Made by a program: the position numbers and the translations under genes | Notes under the pieces: model-generated | The model's input: the letters and a program-made list of their open reading frames with translations, nothing else | Told to the model about the DNA's origin: nothing | Database searches by the model: none | Part shown: one piece after another, positions 53,201 to 60,024 of the stretch | How the letters are laid out: the number at the start of each line of letters is the position of its first letter | Position numbering within the stretch: position 1 is the first letter of the stretch | Assembly: GCA_044448685.1 (NCBI GenBank) | Contig: JBIOHC010000010.1 | Coordinates: 1 to 64,000, forward strand | Source of the DNA: Palsa-965 sp044448685 | GTDB taxonomy: Bacteria > Bacteroidota > Bacteroidia > Palsa-965 | Length of the DNA: 64,000 bases | Direction of reading: 5' to 3'

Positions 53201-53364
53201 TTGTCATTCTGAGCGGCCTTGGGACGGAATGATGCGATGGCAGTCGAGAAGAATCTCCGTGGTTTATGCATTGTCGAGGTGATTCTTCGGCACTGCTCAC
53301 CCACTTCCCGCCTATGCTGAAGCTTCGGCGGGCAAGACAACCCCAAGGTGCCTCAGAATGACAA
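53201..53364. repeat. Palindromic-family repeat, full inverted pair with inner GC hairpin
   Basis: Left arm TTGTCATTCTGAGCGGCCTT with GAGAAGAATCTCC; right arm GTGATTCTTCGGCACTGC, an inner CCCGCC...GGCGGG hairpin around GCTGAAGCTTC, then CCCCAAGG and CTCAGAATGACAA. It is preceded by the short repeat GTAGTCAGAATTCAGGAG. It fills most of the gap 53071-53382, in which no gene was found. Confidence 0.9.
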
Positions 53365-53382
53365 AATAATCCGAACTGCGGT

Positions 53383-54231
53383 CTACCCCAGTAGCTCCTC
53401 TTCCTTCAGTCCCAACGGTCCCAGCTTGAATTCTTCTTCATTAAATACCATCAGGGGGACATTGCTGAGATAAGTCATTTTACCGGCCAGGCCAGAAAAC
53501 AGGTCTTGCATCATACCCAGGTGCTTGCGGACGATAACGAGCATGGATGCATCTCTGAGTTTGATATGCCTGTCGAGCTGGAGTGCTATATCTTCTCCGT
53601 TGATGAGGGTGCAGGATATTTTTTTGTAACCTGTATGTTTGATCAGGTCGCTGGTTTCCAGATAAGGACTTTTTGTTTTTCCTGTCCCATGGTGTATATG
53701 TATCACTTCTATATGGGCATGAAAGGCCGATGCAAAAATGCATAATTTCTGGAGGAAGCTGTATTCCGGAATATGTGTTCCGACAGCCAGAACTATTTTA
53801 CGCAGGCCCTGAAACTGCATATTCTCCGGAACGGCAATCAGGGGAATGGTACCCATGCGTATCAGATCCTGGGTCATGCTGCCTAAAATTGTTTTCTCCA
53901 GACGGGGAGCAGGGGTGATGCCGGTGATGATCAGATCGGCATGATGGTGTTCGGCATCTTTGAGTATACGATCCACATGATGACTATGACCAATAACAGG
54001 CAGACATACCAGGGAGAATTCGGTGCTGAGCTCCCTCGCCTGGATTTCCAGTGTTTCGGTAGCCTTCCTGAGCAAGGCGGTAGGTACCGGCCCGTCGCCT
54101 GTTTCCTCCTTGTGTGAAACAATATGATAAAGTATAATTTCTGCATTCAGGCGTTTGCCCAGGCTGGCTGCATAGCGTGTTGCATTATCAGCAGCTTTGG
54201 AAAAATCGGTAGTGACGAATAGTGTGTACAT
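53383..54231 (-). CDS. Universal stress protein, tandem UspA domains
   Basis: A 282-residue protein with two UspA-like halves: YTLFVTTDFSKAADNATRYA and DLIITGITPAPRLEKTILGSMTQ (G-x2-G-x9-GS type) in the first, KIVLAVGTHIPEYSFLQKLC in the second. The first half keeps the ATP-binding-like glycine pattern; the second is diverged. Two-domain Usp proteins are common in this phylum, often under redox or low-oxygen control. Two Crp/Fnr-like operators upstream agree with that. Confidence 0.9.
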   Translation of the reverse strand: MYTLFVTTDFSKAADNATRYAASLGKRLNAEIILYHIVSHKEETGDGPVPTALLRKATETLEIQARELSTEFSLVCLPVIGHSHHVDRILKDAEHHHADLIITGITPAPRLEKTILGSMTQDLIRMGTIPLIAVPENMQFQGLRKIVLAVGTHIPEYSFLQKLCIFASAFHAHIEVIHIHHGTGKTKSPYLETSDLIKHTGYKKISCTLINGEDIALQLDRHIKLRDASMLVIVRKHLGMMQDLFSGLAGKMTYLSNVPLMVFNEEEFKLGPLGLKEEELLG

Positions 54232-54280
54232 GAGGCCGGTTTTTTACCATACAAACATCGGTTCATTTCGCTGGTAAATG

Positions 54281-54316
54281 AATGACGGGCGTCATTGTTT
54301 TGGCTGACGGGTGTCA
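54281..54316 (-). promoter_or_regulatory. Tandem Crp/Fnr-type operators (TGAC-N4-GTCA) of the usp gene
   Basis: Two palindromes: AATGACGGGCGTCATT (54281-54296, perfect) and TGACGGGTGTCA (54305-54316). Centres are 22 bp apart, two helical turns. A candidate -7 element, GATGTTTG on minus (54252-54259, one mismatch), puts the sites near -43 and -65, the usual place for activators of this family. TGAC-N4-GTCA resembles the DNR/NnrR/HcpR type more than Fnr (TTGAT-N4-ATCAA). The regulator is not in the window. Confidence 0.65.
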
Positions 54317-54377
54317 TTCACAAATTGGTAATATAGAAGACTGAATGCAGAAGTCAGAATCAAGACAGAGCGTATTT

Positions 54378-54437
54378 ATCATTCTGAGTCGCCTTGGGGT
54401 AGTCGGTGAGAGGACAGTGCCGAAGAATCTCCTTGGT
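54378..54437. repeat. Palindromic-family repeat, half copy
   Basis: TATCATTCTGAGTCGCCTTG followed by GGACAGTGCCGAAGAATCTCC. It is preceded by GCAGAAGTCAGAATCA, the short repeat that often flanks this family. No right arm. Confidence 0.8.
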
Positions 54438-54442
54438 AAAAC

Positions 54443-54531
54443 AAATAATCTTAAATGTTAAACACTAAACACTAAACTCTAAACTCTCAAGGATGCCTAC
54501 TTTAACATTTAGCGTTTAGTGTTTATTATTT
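54443..54531. repeat. CTAAAC-rich inverted repeat
   Basis: Short tandem CACTAAA/CTCTAAA units (54461-54487) are matched by TTTAGCGTTTAGTGTTT (54508-54524); AAATGTTAAA (54453-54462) pairs with TTTAACATTT (54501-54510). The rest of the gap 54232-54574 is accounted for by the usp operators and a half palindromic copy. Confidence 0.65.
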
Positions 54532-54574
54532 GGAGTTGTTTTTTTTGTACCTTCCTGAAGCAGCCTATCCTTTT

Positions 54575-55363
54575 ATGAAAACATACCTATTCCTGGTCAT
54601 CCTTCTCGCTTCCTTTCCGGGTCCTGCCCAGGAGAAGATGCAGCGCATGAATCAACTGGATTCTGCAGGAAAGAAAAATGGGTATTGGTTTATCAATCAA
54701 AAAGACTCAGCCGGACATATTTCACTGTTGGAAGAAGGGGTTTATAATCACGGTGAAAAAACCGGGAAATGGAAGCATTACTACCCCAACGGGAATTTGC
54801 AAAACGAACTTACCTATGTAAACAACAGGCCAAAGGGACCTGCCCGAATGTATAGGGAAGACGGATCACTCTCGGAAGAGGGGGAGTGGGAAAGGAATCG
54901 CTGGGTGCATTGGTATAAGCTATATACACATGGCTCCTGTCTGGAGCTGGAAGTCAAGTATGACGATAAAGGGAGAACACTTAAGCGGACAACCTATTAT
55001 AAGGATTCCTGTAACCGGATCAGGGAAGAATGTAGTTTCAATAGCGAAGGGTATAGTCGCCTGAGCAGGGAGTTTGATAAAAAAGGGAAGATCATTAAGG
55101 AAGATACTATTCTAAGAAGAAATCCGATATGGTGTGACTTTGACTCAGGTACATACAAAGACCTTTGCAGCAGACCGTTTAGTTTTCAGGATACGATAAA
55201 CGGAGTCCGTACATTATATAACAAACAAAGGAAAATTTCTAAGGAAGGAACCTTCAAAAACGGGAAGCTGATGGATGGTAAAGTGTTTATCTATAATGAA
55301 GAAGGAATCCTGCAGCGTATTGCCGTATTTAAAGACGGAATATATCAGGGAGATGAAAAATAA
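54575..55363 (+). CDS. Secreted MORN/YwqK-type repeat protein
   Basis: From ATG 54575 a 262-residue protein with a signal peptide (MKTYLFLVILLASFPGPAQ). MORN-like repeats follow: EEGVYNHGEKTGKWKHYYPN, GNLQNELTYVNNRPKGPARM, YREDGSLSEEGEW, SKEGTFKNGKLMDGKVFIYN. NCBI-style names for such proteins often mention an antitoxin, but no toxin is adjacent and none is claimed. It is convergent with the hydrolase gene. Confidence 0.8.
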   Translation: MKTYLFLVILLASFPGPAQEKMQRMNQLDSAGKKNGYWFINQKDSAGHISLLEEGVYNHGEKTGKWKHYYPNGNLQNELTYVNNRPKGPARMYREDGSLSEEGEWERNRWVHWYKLYTHGSCLELEVKYDDKGRTLKRTTYYKDSCNRIREECSFNSEGYSRLSREFDKKGKIIKEDTILRRNPIWCDFDSGTYKDLCSRPFSFQDTINGVRTLYNKQRKISKEGTFKNGKLMDGKVFIYNEEGILQRIAVFKDGIYQGDEK

Positions 55364-55393
55364 AATCAGGAGCAGGACCCAAGACTGAGGTCT

Positions 55394-55428
55394 TTGTCAT
55401 TCTGCCCCATCGTCGCTCAGAATGACAA
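55394..55428. repeat. Palindromic-family repeat, 35-bp hairpin
   Basis: Perfect 11-bp arms TTGTCATTCTG and CAGAATGACAA with a 13-base loop region CCCCATCGTCGCT, between convergent genes. Confidence 0.87.
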
Positions 55429-55435
55429 TTCCGCC

Positions 55436-56116
55436 TTATGCTTGATTCTTGTTGCTGCTTTCTGTAACTTCCCTCAGCTCCCTCGTAATCAGCTCCGACA
55501 CTTTATCCGCCATTGAATACACCATAAGGTGCTGACCTCCTTCGAGAATAACATCGGGATTCGTAAAGTGTACAGGCAGCACTTTGTCTTCGCTGCCATG
55601 TATATGATAGAGGTGGGGAGGGAGGTAGTCGTTTTTCCAGTCAATGATAGCCCGCATGGCCCATTTCACGAATACAGGATCGGCATCACGGGCTATATCG
55701 GCAATCAGTTTCTTGCCTTCCGTATCGTTGGTGCCTACGAAATAAGCCAGTGAAGCAGGAGTGTTGAGTGCGGCGCCGGGTATAAACTTATCGAGCTGGA
55801 AAGCCCCTGCCATTCGGAAATACCAGGGCAGGTCATGATCCCCTTTGATGCTCGAGATCAGGATTACCAGTTCAGGCTTGATGAATTTGGAAATCTCCAG
55901 GCTTATCATTCCACCCATGGAGACCCCTATAAGTGCAAAAGGCTGTGAAACATCTATAACGGCAGAAAGGCGTTTGGCGTAAGTTGCCAGGCTTTCATCA
56001 GGCAGTGGAGTGATCCATTCAATATACACGATTTTATATTCAGCAGGAAGTTTCAGTTTCTGGAATACACGTTTGTCGGCACCGAGACCGCTGATGAAGT
56101 ATAACGTAAGGTTCAT
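55436..56116 (-). CDS. Alpha/beta hydrolase
   Basis: From ATG 56116 a 226-residue hydrolase; the open frame extends upstream through a palindromic repeat and that part is rejected. Nucleophile Ser67 is in LIGVSMGGMIS, the acid is probably in HIHGSEDKVLP and the base in GGQHLMV. FISGLGADKRVF gives the oxyanion region. Substrate unknown. A near-match -7 element (TACCTTTA on minus, 56132-56139) fits the chosen start. Confidence 0.85.
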   Translation of the reverse strand: MNLTLYFISGLGADKRVFQKLKLPAEYKIVYIEWITPLPDESLATYAKRLSAVIDVSQPFALIGVSMGGMISLEISKFIKPELVILISSIKGDHDLPWYFRMAGAFQLDKFIPGAALNTPASLAYFVGTNDTEGKKLIADIARDADPVFVKWAMRAIIDWKNDYLPPHLYHIHGSEDKVLPVHFTNPDVILEGGQHLMVYSMADKVSELITRELREVTESSNKNQA

Positions 56117-56157
56117 AAGGGAGAATGTACCTAAAGGTAAGGTTTTTTCAGAGTACT

Positions 56158-56320
56158 TTGTCATTCTGAGGCGCATTGGGGTTGTCTTGCCCGCCGAAGC
56201 TTCAGCGTAGGCGGGAAGTGAGTGAGCAGTGCCGACGAATCTCCTCGAAAATGCAATACTCAAGGAGATTCGTCGCGTCTGCATTCAGACGGTCCGCTCC
56301 AAGGTCGCTCAGAATGACAA
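56158..56320. repeat. Palindromic-family repeat, full inverted pair with inner GC hairpin
   Basis: Left arm TTGTCATTCTGAGGCGCATT with the inner CCCGCC-GAAGCTTCAGC-GGCGGG block and GACGAATCTCC; right arm GGAGATTCGTCGCG, TCCAAGGTCG and CTCAGAATGACAA. Followed by TTCTGAATTCTGAATGC, the short flanking repeat. It fills most of the gap 56117-56419, which has no gene. Confidence 0.9.
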
Positions 56321-56419
56321 CACCGCTTACTACTGACTACTGAATTCTGAATTCTGAATGCTCACTACTTTCCTACTTACCGAAATATCCTATCTTTATC
56401 CTTAGCTGAATAAGCAACA

Positions 56420-57553
56420 ATGAAACCCCGTATCCAAACCATAGATGCTCTCCGAGGCCTGGTCATGATCATCATGGCTCTGGATCATATACGTGATTTT
56501 TTTCACTACGATGCCTTTATGCATGATCCCCTGAATATTCAGGAATCCTCACCGCTCTTGTTCATGACAAGGTGGATCACCCATTTCTGTGCCCCGGCAT
56601 TTATTTTCCTCACCGGACTGTCGGCATATCTCTATGGATTAAAACATACACGTAATGAGCTGAGCCGTTTTCTGTTCACCCGCGGACTCTGGCTGGTGCT
56701 GCTTGAACTGACACTCTTCGCTTTCGGATGGTTTACTAAAATTGATCTGGCTCATCCTATGCTAATGGTCATCTGGGCCATAGGTATCAGCATGGTATTT
56801 CTGGCACTGGCATCGAGGCTTCCTTATACTGTCATACTTATAATGGGTATACTGATTGTCTGTCTGCACAATGCAGGAGATCATATTCAGTTTGAAGCGG
56901 GAACAATTCAGGATATACTCTGGAGATTTTTGCATGTACATGGGCCTGTGCATATCAGCGGGAATTTCGGACCTCTTATCTTGTATCCAATACTCCCATA
57001 CCTGGGCCTTATCTGTATTGGCTTTGCTTTCGGAAAGCTTTATGCCCCGGAAACAAAACCGGAGCAGCGGAAGAAAGCATTGCTCGGAGCCGGGCTGGCC
57101 TGTACAGGTATATTTATTTTGTTGCGTTTCACGAATCTGTACGGAGATCCTGCTCATTGGGAAACACAGGATAGTCCTTTCTCAACAGTTTTGTCGTTTA
57201 TCAACTGCACTAAATATCCTGTCTCCCTTTTATTTGCACTTATGATCCTGGGTCCTTCCATACTCTTTTTGTATTTCATGGAAGGCAGCAACACTATCTT
57301 CAATACGTTCCTGGTAACAATCGGGAAGGTGCCTATGTTTTATTATATCCTGCATCTCTATTTGATTCGGTTATTGGCAACCATTCTCGAAAAAGGCAAT
57401 CCCCGTTCCATGATGAATGCAGAAGGGCAGTACCACCTGTGGACGGTTTATCTTATCTGGGCAGGGGTTGTCCTCGCACTTTACCTGCCTTGCAAGTGGT
57501 ATGGGGAATATAAGAGTGCTCATCCGGAGCAGAAGTGGCTGAGTTATCTTTAA
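56420..57553 (+). CDS. Membrane acyltransferase-like protein (DUF1624/HGSNAT type)
   Basis: A 377-residue protein with about ten membrane helices. The start RIQTIDALRGLVMIIMALDH carries the DALRG and downstream His/Asp typical of heparan-alpha-glucosaminide acetyltransferase-like and OpgC-like families. THFCAPAFIFLTGLSAYLYG follows. It may transfer an acyl group from acyl-CoA across the membrane to a sugar; the acceptor is unknown. A -7 near match, TATCTTTA (56391-56398), is upstream. Confidence 0.82.
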   Translation: MKPRIQTIDALRGLVMIIMALDHIRDFFHYDAFMHDPLNIQESSPLLFMTRWITHFCAPAFIFLTGLSAYLYGLKHTRNELSRFLFTRGLWLVLLELTLFAFGWFTKIDLAHPMLMVIWAIGISMVFLALASRLPYTVILIMGILIVCLHNAGDHIQFEAGTIQDILWRFLHVHGPVHISGNFGPLILYPILPYLGLICIGFAFGKLYAPETKPEQRKKALLGAGLACTGIFILLRFTNLYGDPAHWETQDSPFSTVLSFINCTKYPVSLLFALMILGPSILFLYFMEGSNTIFNTFLVTIGKVPMFYYILHLYLIRLLATILEKGNPRSMMNAEGQYHLWTVYLIWAGVVLALYLPCKWYGEYKSAHPEQKWLSYL

Positions 57554-57752
57554 GTGAAGCTAAGCCTTGAATAGAGTATTTTCCTTTAACTGAAGACACT
57601 TTTCCCGTAAGCATAGTTCCTTTTTCTTTTGGAAAAGTCTTCTTTCCTGCATAAAGGGTTGGGAATCAAATTTGAAGATAGAACATTCCCAGGTTACCAG
57701 CCTCTTTTATCGTTTAATCCTTTTCGGTAATCACCCATTCAAATGCAACTCC

Positions 57753-57840
57753 AGGGAGATTCTTCGGCTCCGCCCCCACACTTCCCGCCTACGCTGAAGC
57801 TTCGGCGGGCAAGGCAGCCCAAGGTGCCTCAGAATGACAA
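57753..57840. repeat. Palindromic-family repeat, right half copy
   Basis: GGAGATTCTTCGGCTCCGCC, the inner CCCGCC...GGCGGG hairpin, then CCCAAGGTGCCTCAGAATGA. The left arm is missing. Confidence 0.8.
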
Positions 57841-57850
57841 AAACCATTCC

Positions 57851-57894
57851 CTCCCGACTAAAGTCGGGAGACCCCTCCGTGAAATAAGGAGGGG
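57851..57894. repeat. Double-hairpin intergenic repeat, copy 2
   Basis: CTCCCGACT/AGTCGGGAG (57851-57859, 57862-57870) then CCCCTCC/GGAGGGG (57872-57878, 57888-57894). Same layout and much the same sequence as 19342-19388. Confidence 0.88.
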
Positions 57895-58030
57895 AGCCAG
57901 AGGGTAGCGAATTTTGAGCTGATGGCTGAGCCCGGGGTCAGTATGCTACCATGCAAAGGTGCGTGAGGATTGACGGCGCGCGATGTCGTGAAGCTTGTGC
58001 GGCAGGATTCGCGTCGTCTTGATTTTTTTG

Positions 58031-58087
58031 GTTCTTTTTGTATTAAGACAAAAAGAACAAGAGAATTAGAGTGGATCGTAGATCCAC
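58031..58087. repeat. Two adjacent hairpins upstream of the DUF3303 gene
   Basis: GTTCTTTTTGT/ACAAAAAGAAC (58031-58041, 58048-58058; perfect 11 bp) and GTGGATC/GATCCAC (58071-58077, 58081-58087; perfect 7 bp, three-base loop). The first has no U-run and resembles a repeat I recall from other Bacteroidota. Confidence 0.75.
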
Positions 58088-58122
58088 GACAACTAATACC
58101 TTTATACCAAAGAAGAGAAGAA

Positions 58123-58359
58123 ATGAAAAAATACATGATCACCGAACGCTACAAACCCGGCTGCTATGACAAAATCTACGAACGCTATAATACGCATGGC
58201 CGTTTCCTCCCCGAAGGCTTAACGTATCTGAATTCCTGGGTCAATAAAGAACAGAATATATGCTATCAGCTTATGGAATCTAAAAGTGAAGCCCTTTTTC
58301 AAGAATGGATAAAGCATTGGAACGATCTGGTGGATTTTGAGATTGTGGGGATTGATTAA
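58123..58359 (+). CDS. DUF3303-family small protein
   Basis: From ATG 58123 a 78-residue protein: MKKYMITERYKPGCYDKIYE, GRFLPEGLTYLNSWVN, ICYQLMESKSEALFQEWIKH, WNDLVDFEIVGI. The ERYKPGC / LPEGL-x-YL-x-SW / W-x-DL-x-DFE pattern fits the DUF3303 family, probably a dimeric alpha-beta barrel fold. Function unknown. The 51 extra codons upstream belong to the hairpin repeat and are rejected. Confidence 0.8.
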   Translation: MKKYMITERYKPGCYDKIYERYNTHGRFLPEGLTYLNSWVNKEQNICYQLMESKSEALFQEWIKHWNDLVDFEIVGID

Positions 58360-58404
58360 TAGATAGAAATTGCTTAACTTGTCTTGCAGTCCAACTCCAG
58401 TCCG

Positions 58405-58902
58405 ATGAAGCAATCCCGCCGTCAGGTCATCAAAATTTTCCTGTATTCCTTGCTGGTCTGCCTCCTGTCTTATCTTGTTTTTTGTTTCGTGATTGCTTAT
58501 GAAGATATCAAAGGTGAAGGAGGGTATGATTTACCCCAAGACTATTTTCTGCTCCCATTTGGTTTTGCCTGGTTGATAATTGAAGATAGTTTTAAAACAG
58601 GAAACTTTTCCCTGTTATACGCAACTCTGGAATCCTGTCTGCTGACGGCCTTGTTTTTGACCCTCTGGAGCCGGTTTGACAAAACGAATAAGGCAAGAAG
58701 AATTCTCCTTGCCTCCTTCTCCCTGTTTGTTTTTCTGCCCGGATTTCCCTTTCTGCTGTTGCTCCATATCGGACATATTAACTGGAAGCGTGATTATATT
58801 CCCGCATTCCTGCCCGGGGTGTTTAATTATATGGGTTTTATGATGATTGTTTTGTTCAGGAGAAATCCTCGATTAAAGATACCGGATAAGAATGAACTTT
58901 AG
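58405..58902 (+). CDS. Hypothetical membrane protein
   Basis: From ATG 58405 a 165-residue protein. Hydrophobic segments: IFLYSLLVCLLSYLVFCFVI, FLLPFGFAWLII, LESCLLTALFLTLW, ILLASFSLFVFLPGFPFLLL and YMGFMMIVLF. The start is basic (MKQSRRQVIK), which places the N-terminus inside. No family recognised. Confidence 0.65.
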   Translation: MKQSRRQVIKIFLYSLLVCLLSYLVFCFVIAYEDIKGEGGYDLPQDYFLLPFGFAWLIIEDSFKTGNFSLLYATLESCLLTALFLTLWSRFDKTNKARRILLASFSLFVFLPGFPFLLLLHIGHINWKRDYIPAFLPGVFNYMGFMMIVLFRRNPRLKIPDKNEL

Positions 58903-58992
58903 TTCGGCGTGGATTTGCTTATATTTAATGTATATCAATCATGATGAGTAAATTTTAAAGATTTTTTTTAGCACTGGTTTGATAAATGTCAT

Positions 58993-59772
58993 ATGAATCA
59001 TTTGGCTGTGTTGCGACATTATTGTCTTTTGTTGTTCCTCTTTCTGCTGCCTGCCATGTTACATTCACAAAGCATTGATTCTTCCCAATGGCTTACAGGA
59101 CTCACAGGTGGACCTACATATGAATACAGGAATATCAAACTGGCTGATCATACCACAGCTAACAATGGGGATGCTTATGAAGTGAGTTCCCACAAAGCAA
59201 AGACAGGATTTACCCTTGGGGTTGTGTTTGAGTACAAGACGACCAGGCCTGGTTTGTATCTCTGTTGCGGACTGATTTACGAGGATAAGGGGTTTGTCAG
59301 CAACAGAGTGGATACCAGTTATTCATATTTTCCTTCCTTAAGCGGCACAAGTTATTCCTCGATACCGGATAAGTATACATATAAGGAAGAATATGTGTAC
59401 CGGTCCTTCTCTATTCCTTTGACTTTGTGTTACAGACACCGATTCGGGAAATTAGTTCTGTTTGCCACTGGAGGATTGATGATAGAATTGCCAACCAATA
59501 CCTATTCCTATACCTACTGGAAGTCCGTAAATAGCGAATATACTACCATGTCAGAGAGTCATTGGCATCATAGTTTTAATGAAGGATTGATGTTAAATGC
59601 GGGAGCCGGTATTTTGTTGCATAATAATCTTTTGCTTACAATCCTTCCAGGTTTCATTCAGGATCTGAGTTACAATGACAAGGTCTAGAATCCTGATACA
59701 TATGGCACTTCGCATTACCTTTTCCGAACCTGGTCTATCATATGTCCGGTCACATTGACTTTTGGAAGATAA
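58993..59772 (+). pseudogene. Outer-membrane beta-barrel protein cut by an in-frame TAG
   Basis: The frame starts at 58993 with a signal peptide (LLLFLFLLPAMLHSQ) and barrel strands (WLTGLTGGPTYEYRNIKLA, LYLCCGLIYEDKGFVSNRV). TAG at 59686-59688 ends it after 231 residues. The same frame stays open for 27 more codons and encodes NPDTYGTSHYLFRTWSIICP and VTLTFGR before TAA at 59770. This part aligns with the last 27 or so residues of the paralogue at 60021-60764 (CRFYSFAFPIGIAYRK) and has the alternating, aromatic-ended last strand that barrel assembly needs. A recent nonsense mutation, amber readthrough or a sequence error are the options. Confidence 0.8.
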
Positions 59773-59817
59773 AGAAGTCTCTGGTCTTGTAGGTATCTTG
59801 TAAAATGCATCACAGGC

Positions 59818-60024
59818 TTATTTTACAATTTTTACTCGACCTGCGAGCTTATGCTCTGTCACCTTGCCACCGCATTCAGTCTTACAGCTCAACTCCCAGG
59901 AATAGGTGTCAGGTAGGAGATGGTTATATTGCCAATCTGTGCAGATAGGAGGAGAGTTTTCAAAAAAATCATTTGCAGAGAGCGAATAGCTTCCTCTATT
60001 ATCGGACCCAGATTCTAATTTCAT
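59818..60024 (-). CDS. 68-residue orphan resembling a T9SS type B C-terminal domain
   Basis: ATG at 60024 overlaps the TGA of the barrel gene (ATGA), so translation may be coupled. The second half, WQYNHLLPDTYSWELSCKTE followed by CGGKVTEHKLAGRVKIVK, resembles the end of type B CTDs (W-x-G, LP-x-G/D-x-Y-x-W, G-x-V-x-I/L-R/K). There is no signal peptide. It may be the remnant of a lost cargo gene or a small accessory protein. The similarity was judged by eye. Confidence 0.5.
   Translation of the reverse strand: MKLESGSDNRGSYSLSANDFFENSPPICTDWQYNHLLPDTYSWELSCKTECGGKVTEHKLAGRVKIVK

Larger units (their letters stand above)
57554..58122. other. 569-bp gene-free region made of several repeats
   Basis: From the left: unassigned AT-rich DNA (57554-57752), a half palindromic copy (57753-57840), the second double-hairpin repeat (57851-57894), a GC-rich stretch with no recognised feature (57895-58020), two hairpins (58031-58087) and a near-match -7 element, TACCTTTA (58097-58104), for the DUF3303 gene. 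A long open frame from 57970 runs through this but has no family resemblance before 58123. Confidence 0.6.

Noticed and set aside
54443..54531. Telomere-like CTAAAC repeats
   Set aside because: Only a few imperfect units are present, in a normal intergenic region of a circular-type chromosome.
54575..55363. YwqK-type antitoxin of a toxin-antitoxin pair
   Set aside because: No toxin gene is adjacent, and the product has a signal peptide; the repeats alone do not show that role.
56117..56284. N-terminal extension of the alpha/beta hydrolase
   Set aside because: It is a translated palindromic repeat; the -7 near match at 56132 also supports the ATG at 56116.
57970..58122. N-terminal extension of the DUF3303 protein
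   Set aside because: It is translated hairpin repeat; family members start with the MKKYMITERY-like segment at 58123.
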